Positions 51,853-61,141 are shown, counted from the first letter of the stretch. The stretch is DNA of 64,000 nt from Clostridiales bacterium (GCA_022768185.1 JALEMS010000023.1:1-64000); one strand, 5' to 3'. A program made the numbers and translations. Notes: a model not told the origin generated them from the sequence alone.

Positions 51853-53094
51853 ATGGCAAACGTTTTAAAAGGCGCGTGCATTTTCGGCCAATCCGGCGGT
51901 CCGACCGCTGTCATCAACGCAAGTGCGTACGGCGTCTTCCGTACGGCGCTTGACCGGCCTGAGATCACGCGGGTGCTCGGTGCGAAAAACGGCATTACCG
52001 GCGTGCTGCATGACCGGATGTACGATATGGGCGAGGAGGACGCGCAGGAGCTGAACCGTCTGCTGTACACGCCCGCGGCCGAGCTTGGCAGTTGCCGCTA
52101 TAAGCTGGCGGACCCGGAGACGGATGACAGCGATTACCGCCGCCTGCTGGAAATCTTCCGCAAATATGATGTGCGCTATTTTTTCTATAACGGCGGCAAC
52201 GATTCGATGGACACCTGTGCCAAAATCAGCCGCTATATGCAGAAGGCCGGCTATGAATGCCGCGTGATGGGTGTGCCCAAAACGATCGACAACGATCTGT
52301 GGGGCTGTGACCATTGCCCCGGATACGGCAGCGCCGCCAAATACATCACCGTCTCCTGCATGGAGGTGGCCAAGGACACCAGCGTGTACGATACCGGCAT
52401 GGTCACCGTCATTGAGATCATGGGCCGCCATGCCGGCTGGCTTGCCGGCGCGGCAGGGCTGGCCACAAAATTCGGTTCCGGACCGGATCTCATCTACCTG
52501 CCTGAGGTAGACTTCGATATGGAACGGTTTCTGGCGGACGTCGACCGCGTTTATGCCGAGAAGAAGAAGGTCTTCGTCGCCGTCTCCGAGGGCATCCGCT
52601 ATGCCGACGGCACCTTTGTCTCTGCCCGCGGCCCCAGCCTGGCCGACGGCTTCGGTCACGTGCAGCTCGGCGGTTTGGCCACGACGCTGGCACACACTGT
52701 CAAGGCACACAACGGTGCAAAGGTACGCGGAATTGAGTTGAGCCTGCTGCAGCGCGCGGCGGCTCATCTTGCTTCGCAGACAGACATCGACGAAGCGTTT
52801 CTTGTTGGCAAGACCGCTGTGGAGTGCGCCGTCGCCGGCGAAACCGATAAAATGGTCGGCCTTGTGCGCGAGACAAACGGCGGCGCATACCGCTGTACTA
52901 CAGAGCTGGTTCCGCTCAGCAATGTCGCAAATCAGGAGCGCAAGGTGCCGCGCAGCTGGATCAACGAAGCCGGCAACCAGGTGACGGATGCGTTTATCGA
53001 CTATGTCCTGCCTCTGATCCAGGGCGAGCCGAAGCTGCCGCTGGAATGCTCGCTGCCGCGCTATGCCCGGCTGAAGAAGGTTTTTGCAAAATAA
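51853..53094 (+). CDS. Diphosphate-fructose-6-phosphate 1-phosphotransferase
   Basis: A 413-residue phosphofructokinase of the PPi-dependent type. The phosphate donor motif is GGNDSMDT in place of the ATP-type GGDGS, and the catalytic loop is PKTIDNDL with the Lys typical of PPi enzymes. IEIMGRHAGWLAGAA and PEVDFD also fit. It therefore uses PPi and can run in both directions, common in anaerobic Clostridia. ATG 51853 has GGGAGG 7 bases upstream. It is divergent from fba and followed by a terminator. Confidence 0.94.
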   Translation: MANVLKGACIFGQSGGPTAVINASAYGVFRTALDRPEITRVLGAKNGITGVLHDRMYDMGEEDAQELNRLLYTPAAELGSCRYKLADPETDDSDYRRLLEIFRKYDVRYFFYNGGNDSMDTCAKISRYMQKAGYECRVMGVPKTIDNDLWGCDHCPGYGSAAKYITVSCMEVAKDTSVYDTGMVTVIEIMGRHAGWLAGAAGLATKFGSGPDLIYLPEVDFDMERFLADVDRVYAEKKKVFVAVSEGIRYADGTFVSARGPSLADGFGHVQLGGLATTLAHTVKAHNGAKVRGIELSLLQRAAAHLASQTDIDEAFLVGKTAVECAVAGETDKMVGLVRETNGGAYRCTTELVPLSNVANQERKVPRSWINEAGNQVTDAFIDYVLPLIQGEPKLPLECSLPRYARLKKVFAK

Positions 53095-53104
53095 TGCACT
53101 TGTA

Positions 53105-53148
53105 CAGAGAGCGCTGTTTGTCCGGACGGCGCTCTCTGCTGTATTTTT
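53105..53148 (+). terminator. Terminator after PPi-PFK
   Basis: A 10-bp stem (53105-53114 with 53129-53138) followed by a T-rich stretch. Confidence 0.7.
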
Positions 53149-53272
53149 ATTGCCGTCGGAAGCTGCGATTGACAAGCGCGTCGGTTGACCTTATCATAGA
53201 CGGGCGGCCGCGCGGGTGCGCCGTGCAGCCATCCATCATGCGGCAGAGCCGCCGGAAAGGACGTCGTCGGGC

Positions 53273-54370
53273 TTGGAACAGACACCGGTCAGAACGGAAC
53301 GGAATATGGGGATCGAGGCGCTGCGCATCGTATCCATGTTTATGATCGTCGTGCTGCATGTGCTGGGGCCGGGCGGCGTGCTGAGCGCCGTGCCCGTGCT
53401 CTCGGTACGCTATCAGGCAGCGTGGCTGGTGGAGATTGCCTGCTATTGTGCTGTGGACTGCTATGCGCTCATCAGCGGGTATGTTGGGCGGCGCTCGCGC
53501 TTTCGCTGCAGCCGTCTGGCCCAGTTGTGGCTGCAGATGATATTTTATACCGTGCTCATTACAGCGGCCTTCGCCGTGCTTCAGCCGGGCAGCATTACCG
53601 GACTCAACTGGCGCAGCGCGGCGCTGCCGGTCATGACGCAACAATACTGGTATCTTTCCGCATATTTCGGACTGTTTTTCCTGCTTCCGGTTTTCAATAC
53701 CGCGCTGACACATCTGAACAAGCGCAGCCTTGCTCTGCTGGGCGCGGCGATTTTCTGCGTTTATTCCCTGCTCCCCTGTCTGCTGCAGTCCGACCCCTTT
53801 TATCTGCGCAGCGGGTACTGCATGCTGTGGCTGTGTCTGCTGTACGTGCTGGGCGGTGTGCTTGCCGAGTGCGGTGCAGCCGGGCGTATCCGAACACGCA
53901 CGGCGCTGCTCGGCTTCTGTGCGGCAGTGCTGCTGACATGGGGCAGCAAGCTCGTCCCGGAATACCTTGCGCTGTGCCGCACAGGCGAGACCGGCGTGAG
54001 CGACCTGCTCGTCAGCTACACTTCGCCGACCGTGCTGGCAGCGGCTCTGCTTCTTCTGCTGCTGTTTGCACAGTTGCGCGTTTCAACGACCGGCAGGCGC
54101 ATCCTTGCACGGATCGCGCCGGCCGCGCTGGGCGTGTATATCATCCATGTCCACCCTCTGGTGTTCACCCGATGCATTGAGGGGCGCTTTGCCGGCCTGG
54201 CCGCTGCTCCGGCCGCGCTGCTGCTGCCGGAGGCGCTGGGCGCAGCGCTTGTGATTTATCTGGCGTGTACGGCCGCAGAGCTGCTGCGTGCGCGCATTTT
54301 TCTCTGGCTGAAGGTATCTGAACGGCTGCAGGCGCTGGAACAACGTATGCGGCAGAAAATCGGCCTCTGA
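53273..54370 (+). CDS. Acyltransferase 3-family membrane protein
   Basis: A membrane protein of about 365 residues with ten hydrophobic segments. RNMGIEALRIVSMFMIVVLHVLG is the family start with the conserved His; SGYVGRRSRFR and YWYLSAYFGLFFLLPVFN follow, and GVYIIHVHPLVF lies near the end. Such enzymes acylate surface sugars or lipids. The start is uncertain: TTG 53273 is used, GTG 53216 is the longest option and ATG 53306 (MGIEAL) the shortest. It stands alone between PPi-PFK and a convergent PerR gene. Confidence 0.87.
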   Translation: MEQTPVRTERNMGIEALRIVSMFMIVVLHVLGPGGVLSAVPVLSVRYQAAWLVEIACYCAVDCYALISGYVGRRSRFRCSRLAQLWLQMIFYTVLITAAFAVLQPGSITGLNWRSAALPVMTQQYWYLSAYFGLFFLLPVFNTALTHLNKRSLALLGAAIFCVYSLLPCLLQSDPFYLRSGYCMLWLCLLYVLGGVLAECGAAGRIRTRTALLGFCAAVLLTWGSKLVPEYLALCRTGETGVSDLLVSYTSPTVLAAALLLLLLFAQLRVSTTGRRILARIAPAALGVYIIHVHPLVFTRCIEGRFAGLAAAPAALLLPEALGAALVIYLACTAAELLRARIFLWLKVSERLQALEQRMRQKIGL

Positions 54371-54398
54371 GGAAAAGACGGGAAATAACAAAAAAACC

Positions 54399-54432
54399 AA
54401 AGGCCTTCCGGAACAGCGCCGGAAGGCCTTTT
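54399..54432. terminator. Bidirectional terminator between the acyltransferase and perR-like genes
   Basis: A 13-bp perfect stem (54399-54411 with 54419-54431), with an A-run before and a T-run after. Confidence 0.85.
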
Positions 54433-54452
54433 GATTTCATCTGACGATATGC

Positions 54453-54878
54453 TCAGTAGGGACAGCAGGTGATGCGCTTTTCCCGGCGGACACATGCCGC
54501 ACATACGCCGGAAAATGTCAGACGGTGCGTCTGCACACGGCATCCGCCAAGCATCTTTTCCACACGGGGATAGACCACGCCGGGGGCAAGGTCAGGCAGC
54601 TCCACGTTTTCAATTCGGCCGCATGTGCTGCAAATGAAATGGCTGTGCGGTTCCGTACGCGCATCATAGCGCTCGTGTCCGTCAACGGTACCGACACAGA
54701 CAATCTGGCCGCTTTGGAGAAAATAGGACAAGTTCCGGTAAACTGTGCCCAGGCTGAGATCCGGCCAGACCGGCTTGAGCGCCGCGTACAGCATCTCCGC
54801 TGAGGGATGTGCTTCAGATGCCAGAATGGCCTCAAAAACAGCCTGCCGTTTTTTACTGTTTCGCGTTGAATTTGACAT
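54453..54878 (-). CDS. Fur-family regulator, PerR-like
   Basis: A 141-residue metalloregulator. The winged helix includes HPSAEMLYAALKPVWPDLSLGTVYRNLSYF. The regulatory site HERYDARTEPHSHFICSTCGRI and the late THRLTFSGVCAACVRRE correspond to PerR, and two CxxC pairs form the structural zinc site. PerR senses peroxide through iron-driven His oxidation; here both candidate histidines are kept. A Fur/PerR box lies over its start region, so it is likely autoregulated. A ferric (Fur) role cannot be excluded. Confidence 0.87.
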   Translation of the reverse strand: MSNSTRNSKKRQAVFEAILASEAHPSAEMLYAALKPVWPDLSLGTVYRNLSYFLQSGQIVCVGTVDGHERYDARTEPHSHFICSTCGRIENVELPDLAPGVVYPRVEKMLGGCRVQTHRLTFSGVCAACVRREKRITCCPY

Positions 54879-54891
54879 ATTTCACCTTAAT

Positions 54892-54910
54892 AATAATAAT
54901 TCTTATTATT
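54892..54910. promoter_or_regulatory. Fur/PerR box upstream of the PerR-like gene
   Basis: A 19-base A/T palindrome, AATAATAATTCTTATTATT, with 8-base perfect arms around TTC. It sits 14-32 bases upstream of the start codon, where binding would block transcription or initiation. Confidence 0.7.
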
Positions 54911-55011
54911 GATAAGATAAAAATACCACGAAACCAGGTATTTGTAAAGCAAAAATCGAGCGTTTTGCAGAAATCTGCTTTCACAAATGTCAAAACAACA
55001 CCGGAATCACA

Positions 55012-55440
55012 CTAAAGCCGCCTGAAGTTGGATGAAATTTCGCTGAGCGCCTCTGCCGCCTCCATATCGCAGCCGGAACGCCGCGCCAGATCGCACAGCG
55101 ACAGCATCCCGACCAGCTGCTGTTCTTTCACGACCGGCAGACGCCGCACCTGATGGTCCGCCATCTTTCGCGCAGCATCCTCAACGGAGTCGTCCGGTGA
55201 AACGCTCACCACTCCCCTGCTCATGATCTCACGGATCCTTGTTTCCCCCGGGTCCATATCTGCGGCAATGCAACGAATCACAATGTCACGGTCGGTGATG
55301 ATGCCGCGCAGACGTCCGCTGTCGTCACAAACGGGCAGCGCGCCGATGTTATTGCGCTGCAGTTGCCGGGCGGCAGCAGAAACCGGCTCATCTGGATGGA
55401 TGGAGATGACGCTGCTGCTCATCAGCTCATGTGTCTTCAT
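55012..55440 (-). CDS. CBS-domain pair protein
   Basis: A 142-residue protein made of two CBS domains: MKTHELMSSSVISIHPDEPVSAAARQLQRNNIGALPVCDDSGRLRGIITDRDI and IMSRGVVSVSPDDSVEDAARKMADHQVRRLPVVKEQQLVGMLSLCDLAR. Such modules bind adenine nucleotides, SAM or c-di-AMP. It resembles YhcV/YkuL-type Firmicutes proteins. No effector domain is attached. ATG 55440 has GGAGG upstream. It lies 56 bases after spoIIP on the same strand. Confidence 0.92.
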   Translation of the reverse strand: MKTHELMSSSVISIHPDEPVSAAARQLQRNNIGALPVCDDSGRLRGIITDRDIVIRCIAADMDPGETRIREIMSRGVVSVSPDDSVEDAARKMADHQVRRLPVVKEQQLVGMLSLCDLARRSGCDMEAAEALSEISSNFRRL

Positions 55441-55496
55441 GTAGGTGACCTCCTCGCATGTGGTGATGCGGGGATTATTTCCAATCGCCCGGTCGG

Positions 55497-56546
55497 TTAT
55501 ACCTGCGGCTCAACCAATGCTTCCAGCGCAGGCCCCACCGCGTCGGCAAACATGCCGACCGCTGTCAGCGCCTCCTGCAGCGTGTTACCTGCCGAGCCGA
55601 CCTCCAGAATCATGGAGCCGGTCGTCAGATGTTGGTTGTAGCGCTCGCTGACCACGCTGACGGGACGCACCAGCGTTGGATATTTCCGGACAGCTGCTGA
55701 CTGCAGATACAGAGCCAGCTTCAGGTTTTCCTGCCACTTCGGATGATACAGGCCGCTGGCATCCGTGCCGACCAGCAGCATCACCTGTGAAGCACAGACG
55801 CCGCCGGCCTCTGCCACGGTTTTGTAAATGACGTCTCCGCTGCCCAGTGCGTCGCGGTGCAGGTCGATCACCACTGCGATGCTTGGATACTGCGACAAAT
55901 ACTGCGAGACAGCTTCGCCCGAACGTGTGTAGGAGCCGGTGTAGCTGGGATAATCGTAAACGTTCCGGTCGTGCAGGACCTGCAGGCCGTAGCTCTCCAG
56001 CCGCGCAGCCAGCTCGTCACCAACACGGACAACATTGAAGTGGAGATCCTCCGTTCGATAGCTGTCGGACGCTTCGTAGCGATCGCTTCCGGTTGGGGTG
56101 TAGGCTTCGCTGGAGTGTGTGTGCAGGATCAGTATTTGAGGCTGGCCCGCAGTCAGACGCTGCGGCACCCCTTCGCTGAGCAGCTTCGGGATGTCGATGG
56201 CATAGGGCGTGGCATTTTTAATGGACAAGCCGCTGGCGATTGTTGTTTCCAGTATCTCTGTTCCGGATTCCTCTGTCGAATCAACACGATTATTATTTAA
56301 AATTGTATCTTCTGTGTTGGAAACGGCCTGTGAGGCTGCCCCTGTATGGTCGGCGGCAAACTCGGGAACCGGCTCATAGCTCCGCTCTCCATCCTGTTCT
56401 GCCTGCGCGGCCGATGCGGATATCGTTACGGGCCGCCGTAGCTGTGTACCCTGCGTCAGCGACCGGAACGTATCGCTTTCGGCTGCGAACAGGCCAAGAC
56501 GAAGGCCAAGCAGTAGCGCGGCGATGGCAGCAATGCGCTTTTTCAT
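55497..56546 (-). CDS. spoIIP: Stage II sporulation protein P
   Basis: A 349-residue peptidoglycan amidase/endopeptidase that acts with SpoIID and SpoIIM to drive engulfment. An N-terminal membrane segment (IAAIAALLLGLRLGLF) is followed by a variable linker. The catalytic domain has ILILHTHSSEAYTP, VVIDLHRDALG and YNQHLTTGSMILEVGSAGNTLQEA, with zinc ligands in the first two and a catalytic Glu in the last. ATG 56546 has AGGAGG 7 bases upstream; the longer reading is not supported. gpr, its usual neighbour, is not here. Confidence 0.95.
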   Translation of the reverse strand: MKKRIAAIAALLLGLRLGLFAAESDTFRSLTQGTQLRRPVTISASAAQAEQDGERSYEPVPEFAADHTGAASQAVSNTEDTILNNNRVDSTEESGTEILETTIASGLSIKNATPYAIDIPKLLSEGVPQRLTAGQPQILILHTHSSEAYTPTGSDRYEASDSYRTEDLHFNVVRVGDELAARLESYGLQVLHDRNVYDYPSYTGSYTRSGEAVSQYLSQYPSIAVVIDLHRDALGSGDVIYKTVAEAGGVCASQVMLLVGTDASGLYHPKWQENLKLALYLQSAAVRKYPTLVRPVSVVSERYNQHLTTGSMILEVGSAGNTLQEALTAVGMFADAVGPALEALVEPQV

Positions 56547-56624
56547 CCTTCCGCCTCCTGTCTGCGCTGAAAATGCTCTATGGGGATTTCTATGCGCCGT
56601 GCACGCCTGAAATACAAGATTTAT

Positions 56625-56653
56625 TTTACATTTTCTGCCGACTGCGTTATAAT
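56625..56653 (+). promoter_or_regulatory. Promoter of the TSCPD gene
   Basis: TTTACA, a 17-base spacer and TATAAT (56648-56653), about 48 bases before the gene. Confidence 0.65.
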
Positions 56654-56701
56654 GGCAGTCGGAAAATCTGCCGGCTTCCGGCAATCATCACGGAGGAGAT
56701 T

Positions 56702-56956
56702 ATGCTTTATCATTATCAGCCCAGGGGCGTCTGCGCCAGAGAGATCGAAATCGATATGGATCAGGATGTGATTCGCGGCGTCCGCTTTTTCGGCGGCTGC
56801 AGCGGCAACCTGCAGGGCATTGGCCGCCTGCTGGAAGGCATGACGGCATCCGACGCCATCCGCCGTCTGCGCGGTATCCGATGCGGCGCAAAGCAGACGT
56901 CCTGCCCCGATCAGCTGGCCCATGCGCTGGAAGAAATCACGGCAAAAAAAGATTAA
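56702..56956 (+). CDS. TIGR03905-type TSCPD-domain protein
   Basis: An 84-residue protein named for the TSCPD motif, seen here near residue 65 (GAKQTSCPDQLAHAL). The core is RGVCAREIEIDMDQDVIRGVRFFGGCSGNLQGIGRLLEGM, with three cysteines and a CSGN motif. A related domain is found in B12-dependent ribonucleotide reductases, but this stand-alone form is of unknown function. ATG 56702 has GGAGGAG upstream. It is divergent from spoIIP. Confidence 0.9.
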   Translation: MLYHYQPRGVCAREIEIDMDQDVIRGVRFFGGCSGNLQGIGRLLEGMTASDAIRRLRGIRCGAKQTSCPDQLAHALEEITAKKD

Positions 56957-57156
56957 CATAATTCAATTTTATCTGAAACCAGACTGTCATTTTGCATCAG
57001 CGGGCGACAGAAAAAGCGTCAAAATCCCTTTTTTCGGCATATTGACAAATCTATATATTGTGTCATACTCATAAAATACTTGTTCAAACCACATACATGG
57101 TGTGTTTTTGTTGAAGCGTGATAAAATGACGTTTTGACCTTTATGCAAAACGCACA

Positions 57157-57186
57157 TTGCACAGGCTATTACAAATAGGTTATAAT
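57157..57186 (+). promoter_or_regulatory. Promoter of the SleB-type hydrolase
   Basis: TTGCAC, an 18-base spacer and TATAAT (57181-57186). The 306-base gap 56957-57262 around it is AT-rich and shows no gene. Confidence 0.65.
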
Positions 57187-57262
57187 ATTCCTTGCAGTAA
57201 AGAGTTAAACGCCACCAATCAGCCAATTGCTGCATACGAAAAACGTTTGAACAGGAGCGATT

Positions 57263-58138
57263 ATGAGCAACATGAAAACCCGCAGAATTGCCATCATATG
57301 CGTCCTCTGCCTGATAACGTGTATGCTGTGCGGCTTTACAGCCGTTTCCCCTCCCCAGCAGGAGGATGCGCGCACGTCACCCTGTACGGATGTTCTGGTA
57401 GCCGTCAACGGCCTGCCTGTCAGCCGCGCATATAAGATTGACGATACCACGTTTATGGCTTTTCCTGCCTTTTGTGAGGCACTCGGCTTTCAGCCGGAGA
57501 CCGAGTGGGATGAGGAAACGGCGCAGTATCGCCTTTGGTTTGACGGCATGTACATGGAGTACACGGCCGGAAACAGCTACATGCTGGCAAACGACCGCTG
57601 CATCTATCTTGACAGCGGAGTTTACAAATTGGGCGACAGTTTGATTTTCCCGATCCGTTCTCTGGCAAAGGCTTTCGGCGTCGGTGTCTCATGGCAGGAC
57701 GGCGAGGCGGGCGACTGTGTCGATCTTGATATGACAGAGCTTTCCCTGCTGGCCCCCGGTGATTCGTTTTATAACGCCGACGACCTCTATTGGCTCTCGC
57801 GTATCATTCAGGCTGAGGCCGGTAATCAGTCTATCGACGGCAAGATCGGCGTGGGCAACGTCGTGCTCAACCGCGTTGCAGACCCGACCTGCCCGAACAG
57901 CGTTTACGAGGTCATTTTCGATAACCGGTACGGCGTGCAGTTCTCACCCACGGAGAGCGGAACGATCTACTGTGAGCCGTCAGAAGAATCCGTTGCCGCA
58001 GCAAAGCTCTGCCTTGAGGGATATGAGACCGTTGGCGCCAGCCTGTTTTTCCTGAATCCCGACAGCGGTGCAAGCGACTGGTTTGCCAATACGCGCACAT
58101 ACGTTGTAACCATTGGCAACCACGACTTCTACGCATGA
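57263..58138 (+). CDS. SleB/CwlJ-type cell-wall hydrolase with stalk-protein domain
   Basis: A 291-residue exported protein. A signal segment (RRIAIICVLCLITCMLCGFT) leads into a copper-amine-oxidase N-terminal-like domain at about residues 45-155 (VNGLPVSRAYKIDDTTFMAFPAFCEALGF, then VYKLGDSLIFPIRSLAKAFG). From about 170 it is a Hydrolase_2 (SleB) domain with WLSRIIQAEAGNQSIDGKIGVGNVVLNRV, the catalytic Glu in QAEAG. SleB-type enzymes degrade spore cortex in germination; in Clostridia similar ones also act in growth. The vegetative-looking promoter leaves this open. A terminator follows. Confidence 0.92.
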   Translation: MSNMKTRRIAIICVLCLITCMLCGFTAVSPPQQEDARTSPCTDVLVAVNGLPVSRAYKIDDTTFMAFPAFCEALGFQPETEWDEETAQYRLWFDGMYMEYTAGNSYMLANDRCIYLDSGVYKLGDSLIFPIRSLAKAFGVGVSWQDGEAGDCVDLDMTELSLLAPGDSFYNADDLYWLSRIIQAEAGNQSIDGKIGVGNVVLNRVADPTCPNSVYEVIFDNRYGVQFSPTESGTIYCEPSEESVAAAKLCLEGYETVGASLFFLNPDSGASDWFANTRTYVVTIGNHDFYA

Positions 58139-58173
58139 TGAATTTGCAATAGACTTTTGATGCAAATTATGTT

Positions 58174-58203
58174 ATAACAGGATGTGCTTGCACATCCTGT
58201 TAT
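58174..58203 (+). terminator. Terminator after the SleB-type gene
   Basis: A 14-bp perfect stem (58174-58187 with 58190-58203) with a minimal loop and TTTCATTTT after it. It ends just before the SD of rsmG. Confidence 0.7.
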
Positions 58204-58221
58204 TTCATTTTGAGGTGAATC

Positions 58222-58932
58222 ATGGCGGAACGATTTGAAAGTACGCTTGCGGACGGCCTGCTGCAGATGCAGCTGCCTGCTGCTCCGGACGCCGTGACGC
58301 AGTGCGGCAGATTTTACGAATATCTGCAGGAGCAGAACCGTGTGATGAATCTGACGGCCATCTCAGGCGAGGAGGAATCGGCGCGGCTGCATTTTCTCGA
58401 CTGCGCAGCGCTGCTGCAGGCGGTTGACTTCTCCGGAAAGCGCGTAATCGACGTTGGAACGGGCGCCGGCTTTCCGGGCATGCCGCTCAAGCTTCTCGGG
58501 CCGCGATTTTCCCTGCTTCTGCTGGACAGTCAGCAAAAGCGCATTGACTTTCTGCAACGCGCTTGCGCGCTGCTGCAGCTGGAGGAGATCGAATGTGTCC
58601 ACGCCCGTGCCGAAGAAGCGGCGCAGTACCGTGAGCAGTTCGATCTTGCCGTCTCCCGTGCGGTGGCACGCTTGAGCGTGCTCAGCGAGCTGTGCCTGCC
58701 GTTTGTACGGCCGGGCGGACTGTTTCTGTCCATGAAGGGGCCGGGGGCGGCTGAGGAGGCCGAGGAGGCTGCCCACGCCATTCAAACGCTCGGCGGCACG
58801 CTGCGAGGCATTTACGATTATGATATTCCCGGCACCGATACGCGACACTGCGCCGTTCTCATTGAAAAAACCGCACCGACGCCGAAGGCTTATCCCCGAC
58901 GTTTTGCAAAAATACAAAAATCACCACTCTGA
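58222..58932 (+). CDS. rsmG: 16S rRNA (guanine(527)-N7)-methyltransferase RsmG
   Basis: A 236-residue SAM-dependent methyltransferase (GidB) that modifies G527 of 16S rRNA. The SAM site is RVIDVGTGAGFPGMPLKLL, preceded by NRVMNLTAISGEEESARLHFLDCAALL, and LAVSRAVARLSVLSELCLPFVRPGGLFLSMKG follows; this order is diagnostic. ATG 58222 has GAGGTG upstream. It is followed 14 bases later by the glutamine synthetase gene; the usual partner mnmG is absent here. Confidence 0.96.
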   Translation: MAERFESTLADGLLQMQLPAAPDAVTQCGRFYEYLQEQNRVMNLTAISGEEESARLHFLDCAALLQAVDFSGKRVIDVGTGAGFPGMPLKLLGPRFSLLLLDSQQKRIDFLQRACALLQLEEIECVHARAEEAAQYREQFDLAVSRAVARLSVLSELCLPFVRPGGLFLSMKGPGAAEEAEEAAHAIQTLGGTLRGIYDYDIPGTDTRHCAVLIEKTAPTPKAYPRRFAKIQKSPL

Positions 58933-58946
58933 TTGGAGGAGCAGTC

Positions 58947-61031
58947 ATGACCGACCTTCCCGCGATGTTTGGCTCCATGGTTTTCAACGAAGCCGCAATG
59001 GAGCAGTATCTTTCAAAGGAAGCTTTTACCGCACTCAAGCGTGCCATGGACGGCAGCGCAACGATGAATCTGACGCTGGCAAACCAGGTTGCCAGTGCCA
59101 TGAAGCAATGGGCCATCTCCAAGGGTGTCACGCATTTCACACACTGGTTCCAGCCGCAAAACTCTGTCACTGCGGAAAAGCATGACTGCTTTATCACACC
59201 GGACGGCGACGGGGTCATCATGGAGTTTTCCGGCAAGGAGTTGATCAAGGGCGAGCCGGACGCCTCCAGCCTCCCTTCCGGCGGTCTGCGCGCCACATTT
59301 GAGGCCCGCGGCTACACGGCATGGGACCCGACGTCCTATGCCTTCATCAAGGATAACGTGCTGTGCATCCCCACGGCCTTCTGCTCCTACGGAGGCCACG
59401 CGCTGGATATGAAAACGCCGCTGCTGCGCTCAATGGAAGTGTTGAACGTGCAGGCAATGCGTGTGCTTCAGCTGTTTGGCGTCAAATGCGGCTGTGTTTA
59501 CCCCACCGTTGGTCTGGAGCAGGAGTATTTCCTTGTCGATCAGAAAAAATTCAATGAGCGTATCGACCTGATTTACACCGGCCGTACCCTTTTCGGCGCC
59601 CGCCCGCCCAAGGGTCAGGATCTTGACGATCATTATTTCGGCTCGATCAAAACGAACATTGCAGCCTTCATGAAGGACCTGGACGAAGAACTGTGGCGTC
59701 TGGGCATCATGGCCAAAACCGAGCACAACGAAACCGCCCCGGCTCAGCACGAGCTGGCCAATATTTTTTCCAAGGCCAACCTTGCCGTCGATCAGAACCA
59801 GGTGACCATGGAGATGATGCGCAAGGTGGCAGAACGGCACGGCATGACCTGCCTGCTGCATGAAAAGCCGTTTGACGGCGTCAACGGCTCCGGCAAGCAC
59901 AACAACTGGGCGCTGTCTACCGACACCGGTCTCAATCTGTTTGAACCGGGTGACACGCCGGAAGAAAACGCGCAGTTTCTCACCTTCCTGTGCGCAGTCA
60001 TCCGCGCTGTGGACGAATATCAGGACCTGCTGCGTATCTCCATTGCCTCAGCCGGCAATGACAACCGTCTCGGTGCAGCCGAAGCGCCGCCGGCAATCGT
60101 GTCCATGTTCGTGGGCGATGAGTTGGAGGCTGTGCTGGAATACCTCGACACCGGGGTGATGCCGGACCGGGCCCAGGCCGAGCAGATGAAAATCGGCGTG
60201 GATGTGCTGCCGGCCATTCCCAAGGATACAACCGACCGCAACCGCACCTCCCCCTTCGCGTTCACGGGCAACAAGTTTGAGTTGCGTATGCTCGGCTCCT
60301 CCATGTCCGGCGCAGCCTGCAACACCGTACTGAACACCATTCTGGCCGAGTCGCTCTCCATGTTTGCAGATGCGCTCAGCGGCGCGGAGAATTTCAATGA
60401 AACACTGCACGAGCTGCTGCATGCAACGGTGCACCGTCACAGACGCATCGTCTTCAATGGAAACGGCTACGACAAAAGCTGGTATGAGGAGGCCGCGCGC
60501 CGCGGACTGTCCAACTACCCCACCACAGCTGACGCACTTGCGCACTACATGGACGAAAAAAATGTCAGCCTCTTCGAGCGCCACGGTGTGCTCAGCCGTG
60601 TGGAAATGCAGGCGCGCGCGGATATTGCCTTCGGCAACTATGCAAAGCGCCTGTGTATTGAAGCGCGCGTCATGTCTGAGATGATCCGGCGCGACATTCA
60701 GCCGGCAATCACCGACTACTGCCGCACGCTCTCCGACAGCATACTGTCTAAACGGGCCGTCTGCGAGACACTGCCCTGCCGTGCCGAGCTGCAGACGCTC
60801 CAGCGTCTGGCCGAACTGGGAGACGCAGTGTATGACGCCTGCCGCGCACTGGAACAGGCCGAAGCCGAGGCAACGGCCATGCAAGCCAATGACAAAAAGG
60901 CTTATTTTTGCCGTGACCGCCTCTGCCCGGCGATGAAAACGCTGCGTGAGGCCGTCGATGAGGCCGAGATGCTGATTGATAAGGACGCTTGGCCGTATCC
61001 CAACTACGGCAGTCTGCTCTATCAGCTTTGA
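58947..61031 (+). CDS. Glutamine synthetase type III (GlnN)
   Basis: A 694-residue glutamine synthetase of the GSIII class, much longer than GSI (about 440). Signatures are THFTHWFQPQNSVTAEKHDCFITP, MEFSGKELIKGEPDASSLPSGGLRATFEARGYTAWDPTS, the metal site VGLEQEYFLVD, AKTEHNETAPAQHELA and NGSGKHNNWALST. It assimilates ammonium in the cytoplasm. ATG 58947 has GGAGGAG upstream. It probably shares transcription with rsmG. A very strong convergent terminator follows. Confidence 0.96.
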   Translation: MTDLPAMFGSMVFNEAAMEQYLSKEAFTALKRAMDGSATMNLTLANQVASAMKQWAISKGVTHFTHWFQPQNSVTAEKHDCFITPDGDGVIMEFSGKELIKGEPDASSLPSGGLRATFEARGYTAWDPTSYAFIKDNVLCIPTAFCSYGGHALDMKTPLLRSMEVLNVQAMRVLQLFGVKCGCVYPTVGLEQEYFLVDQKKFNERIDLIYTGRTLFGARPPKGQDLDDHYFGSIKTNIAAFMKDLDEELWRLGIMAKTEHNETAPAQHELANIFSKANLAVDQNQVTMEMMRKVAERHGMTCLLHEKPFDGVNGSGKHNNWALSTDTGLNLFEPGDTPEENAQFLTFLCAVIRAVDEYQDLLRISIASAGNDNRLGAAEAPPAIVSMFVGDELEAVLEYLDTGVMPDRAQAEQMKIGVDVLPAIPKDTTDRNRTSPFAFTGNKFELRMLGSSMSGAACNTVLNTILAESLSMFADALSGAENFNETLHELLHATVHRHRRIVFNGNGYDKSWYEEAARRGLSNYPTTADALAHYMDEKNVSLFERHGVLSRVEMQARADIAFGNYAKRLCIEARVMSEMIRRDIQPAITDYCRTLSDSILSKRAVCETLPCRAELQTLQRLAELGDAVYDACRALEQAEAEATAMQANDKKAYFCRDRLCPAMKTLREAVDEAEMLIDKDAWPYPNYGSLLYQL

Positions 61032-61077
61032 GCAGCGCCTTCCTCTGAAACGCCTGTGAGATGGAGATAAAAGAAGA

Positions 61078-61128
61078 AAAGCCCGGACCGCCTGCAGCGC
61101 GCAACGCGCTGCAGGCGGTCCGGGCTTT
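61078..61128. terminator. Bidirectional terminator between glnN and caxA
   Basis: A 24-bp perfect stem (61078-61101 with 61105-61128) with a 3-base loop, A-rich before and TTTATT after. It is the longest hairpin in the window. Confidence 0.92.
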
Positions 61129-61141
61129 ATTGCACAGAAAA

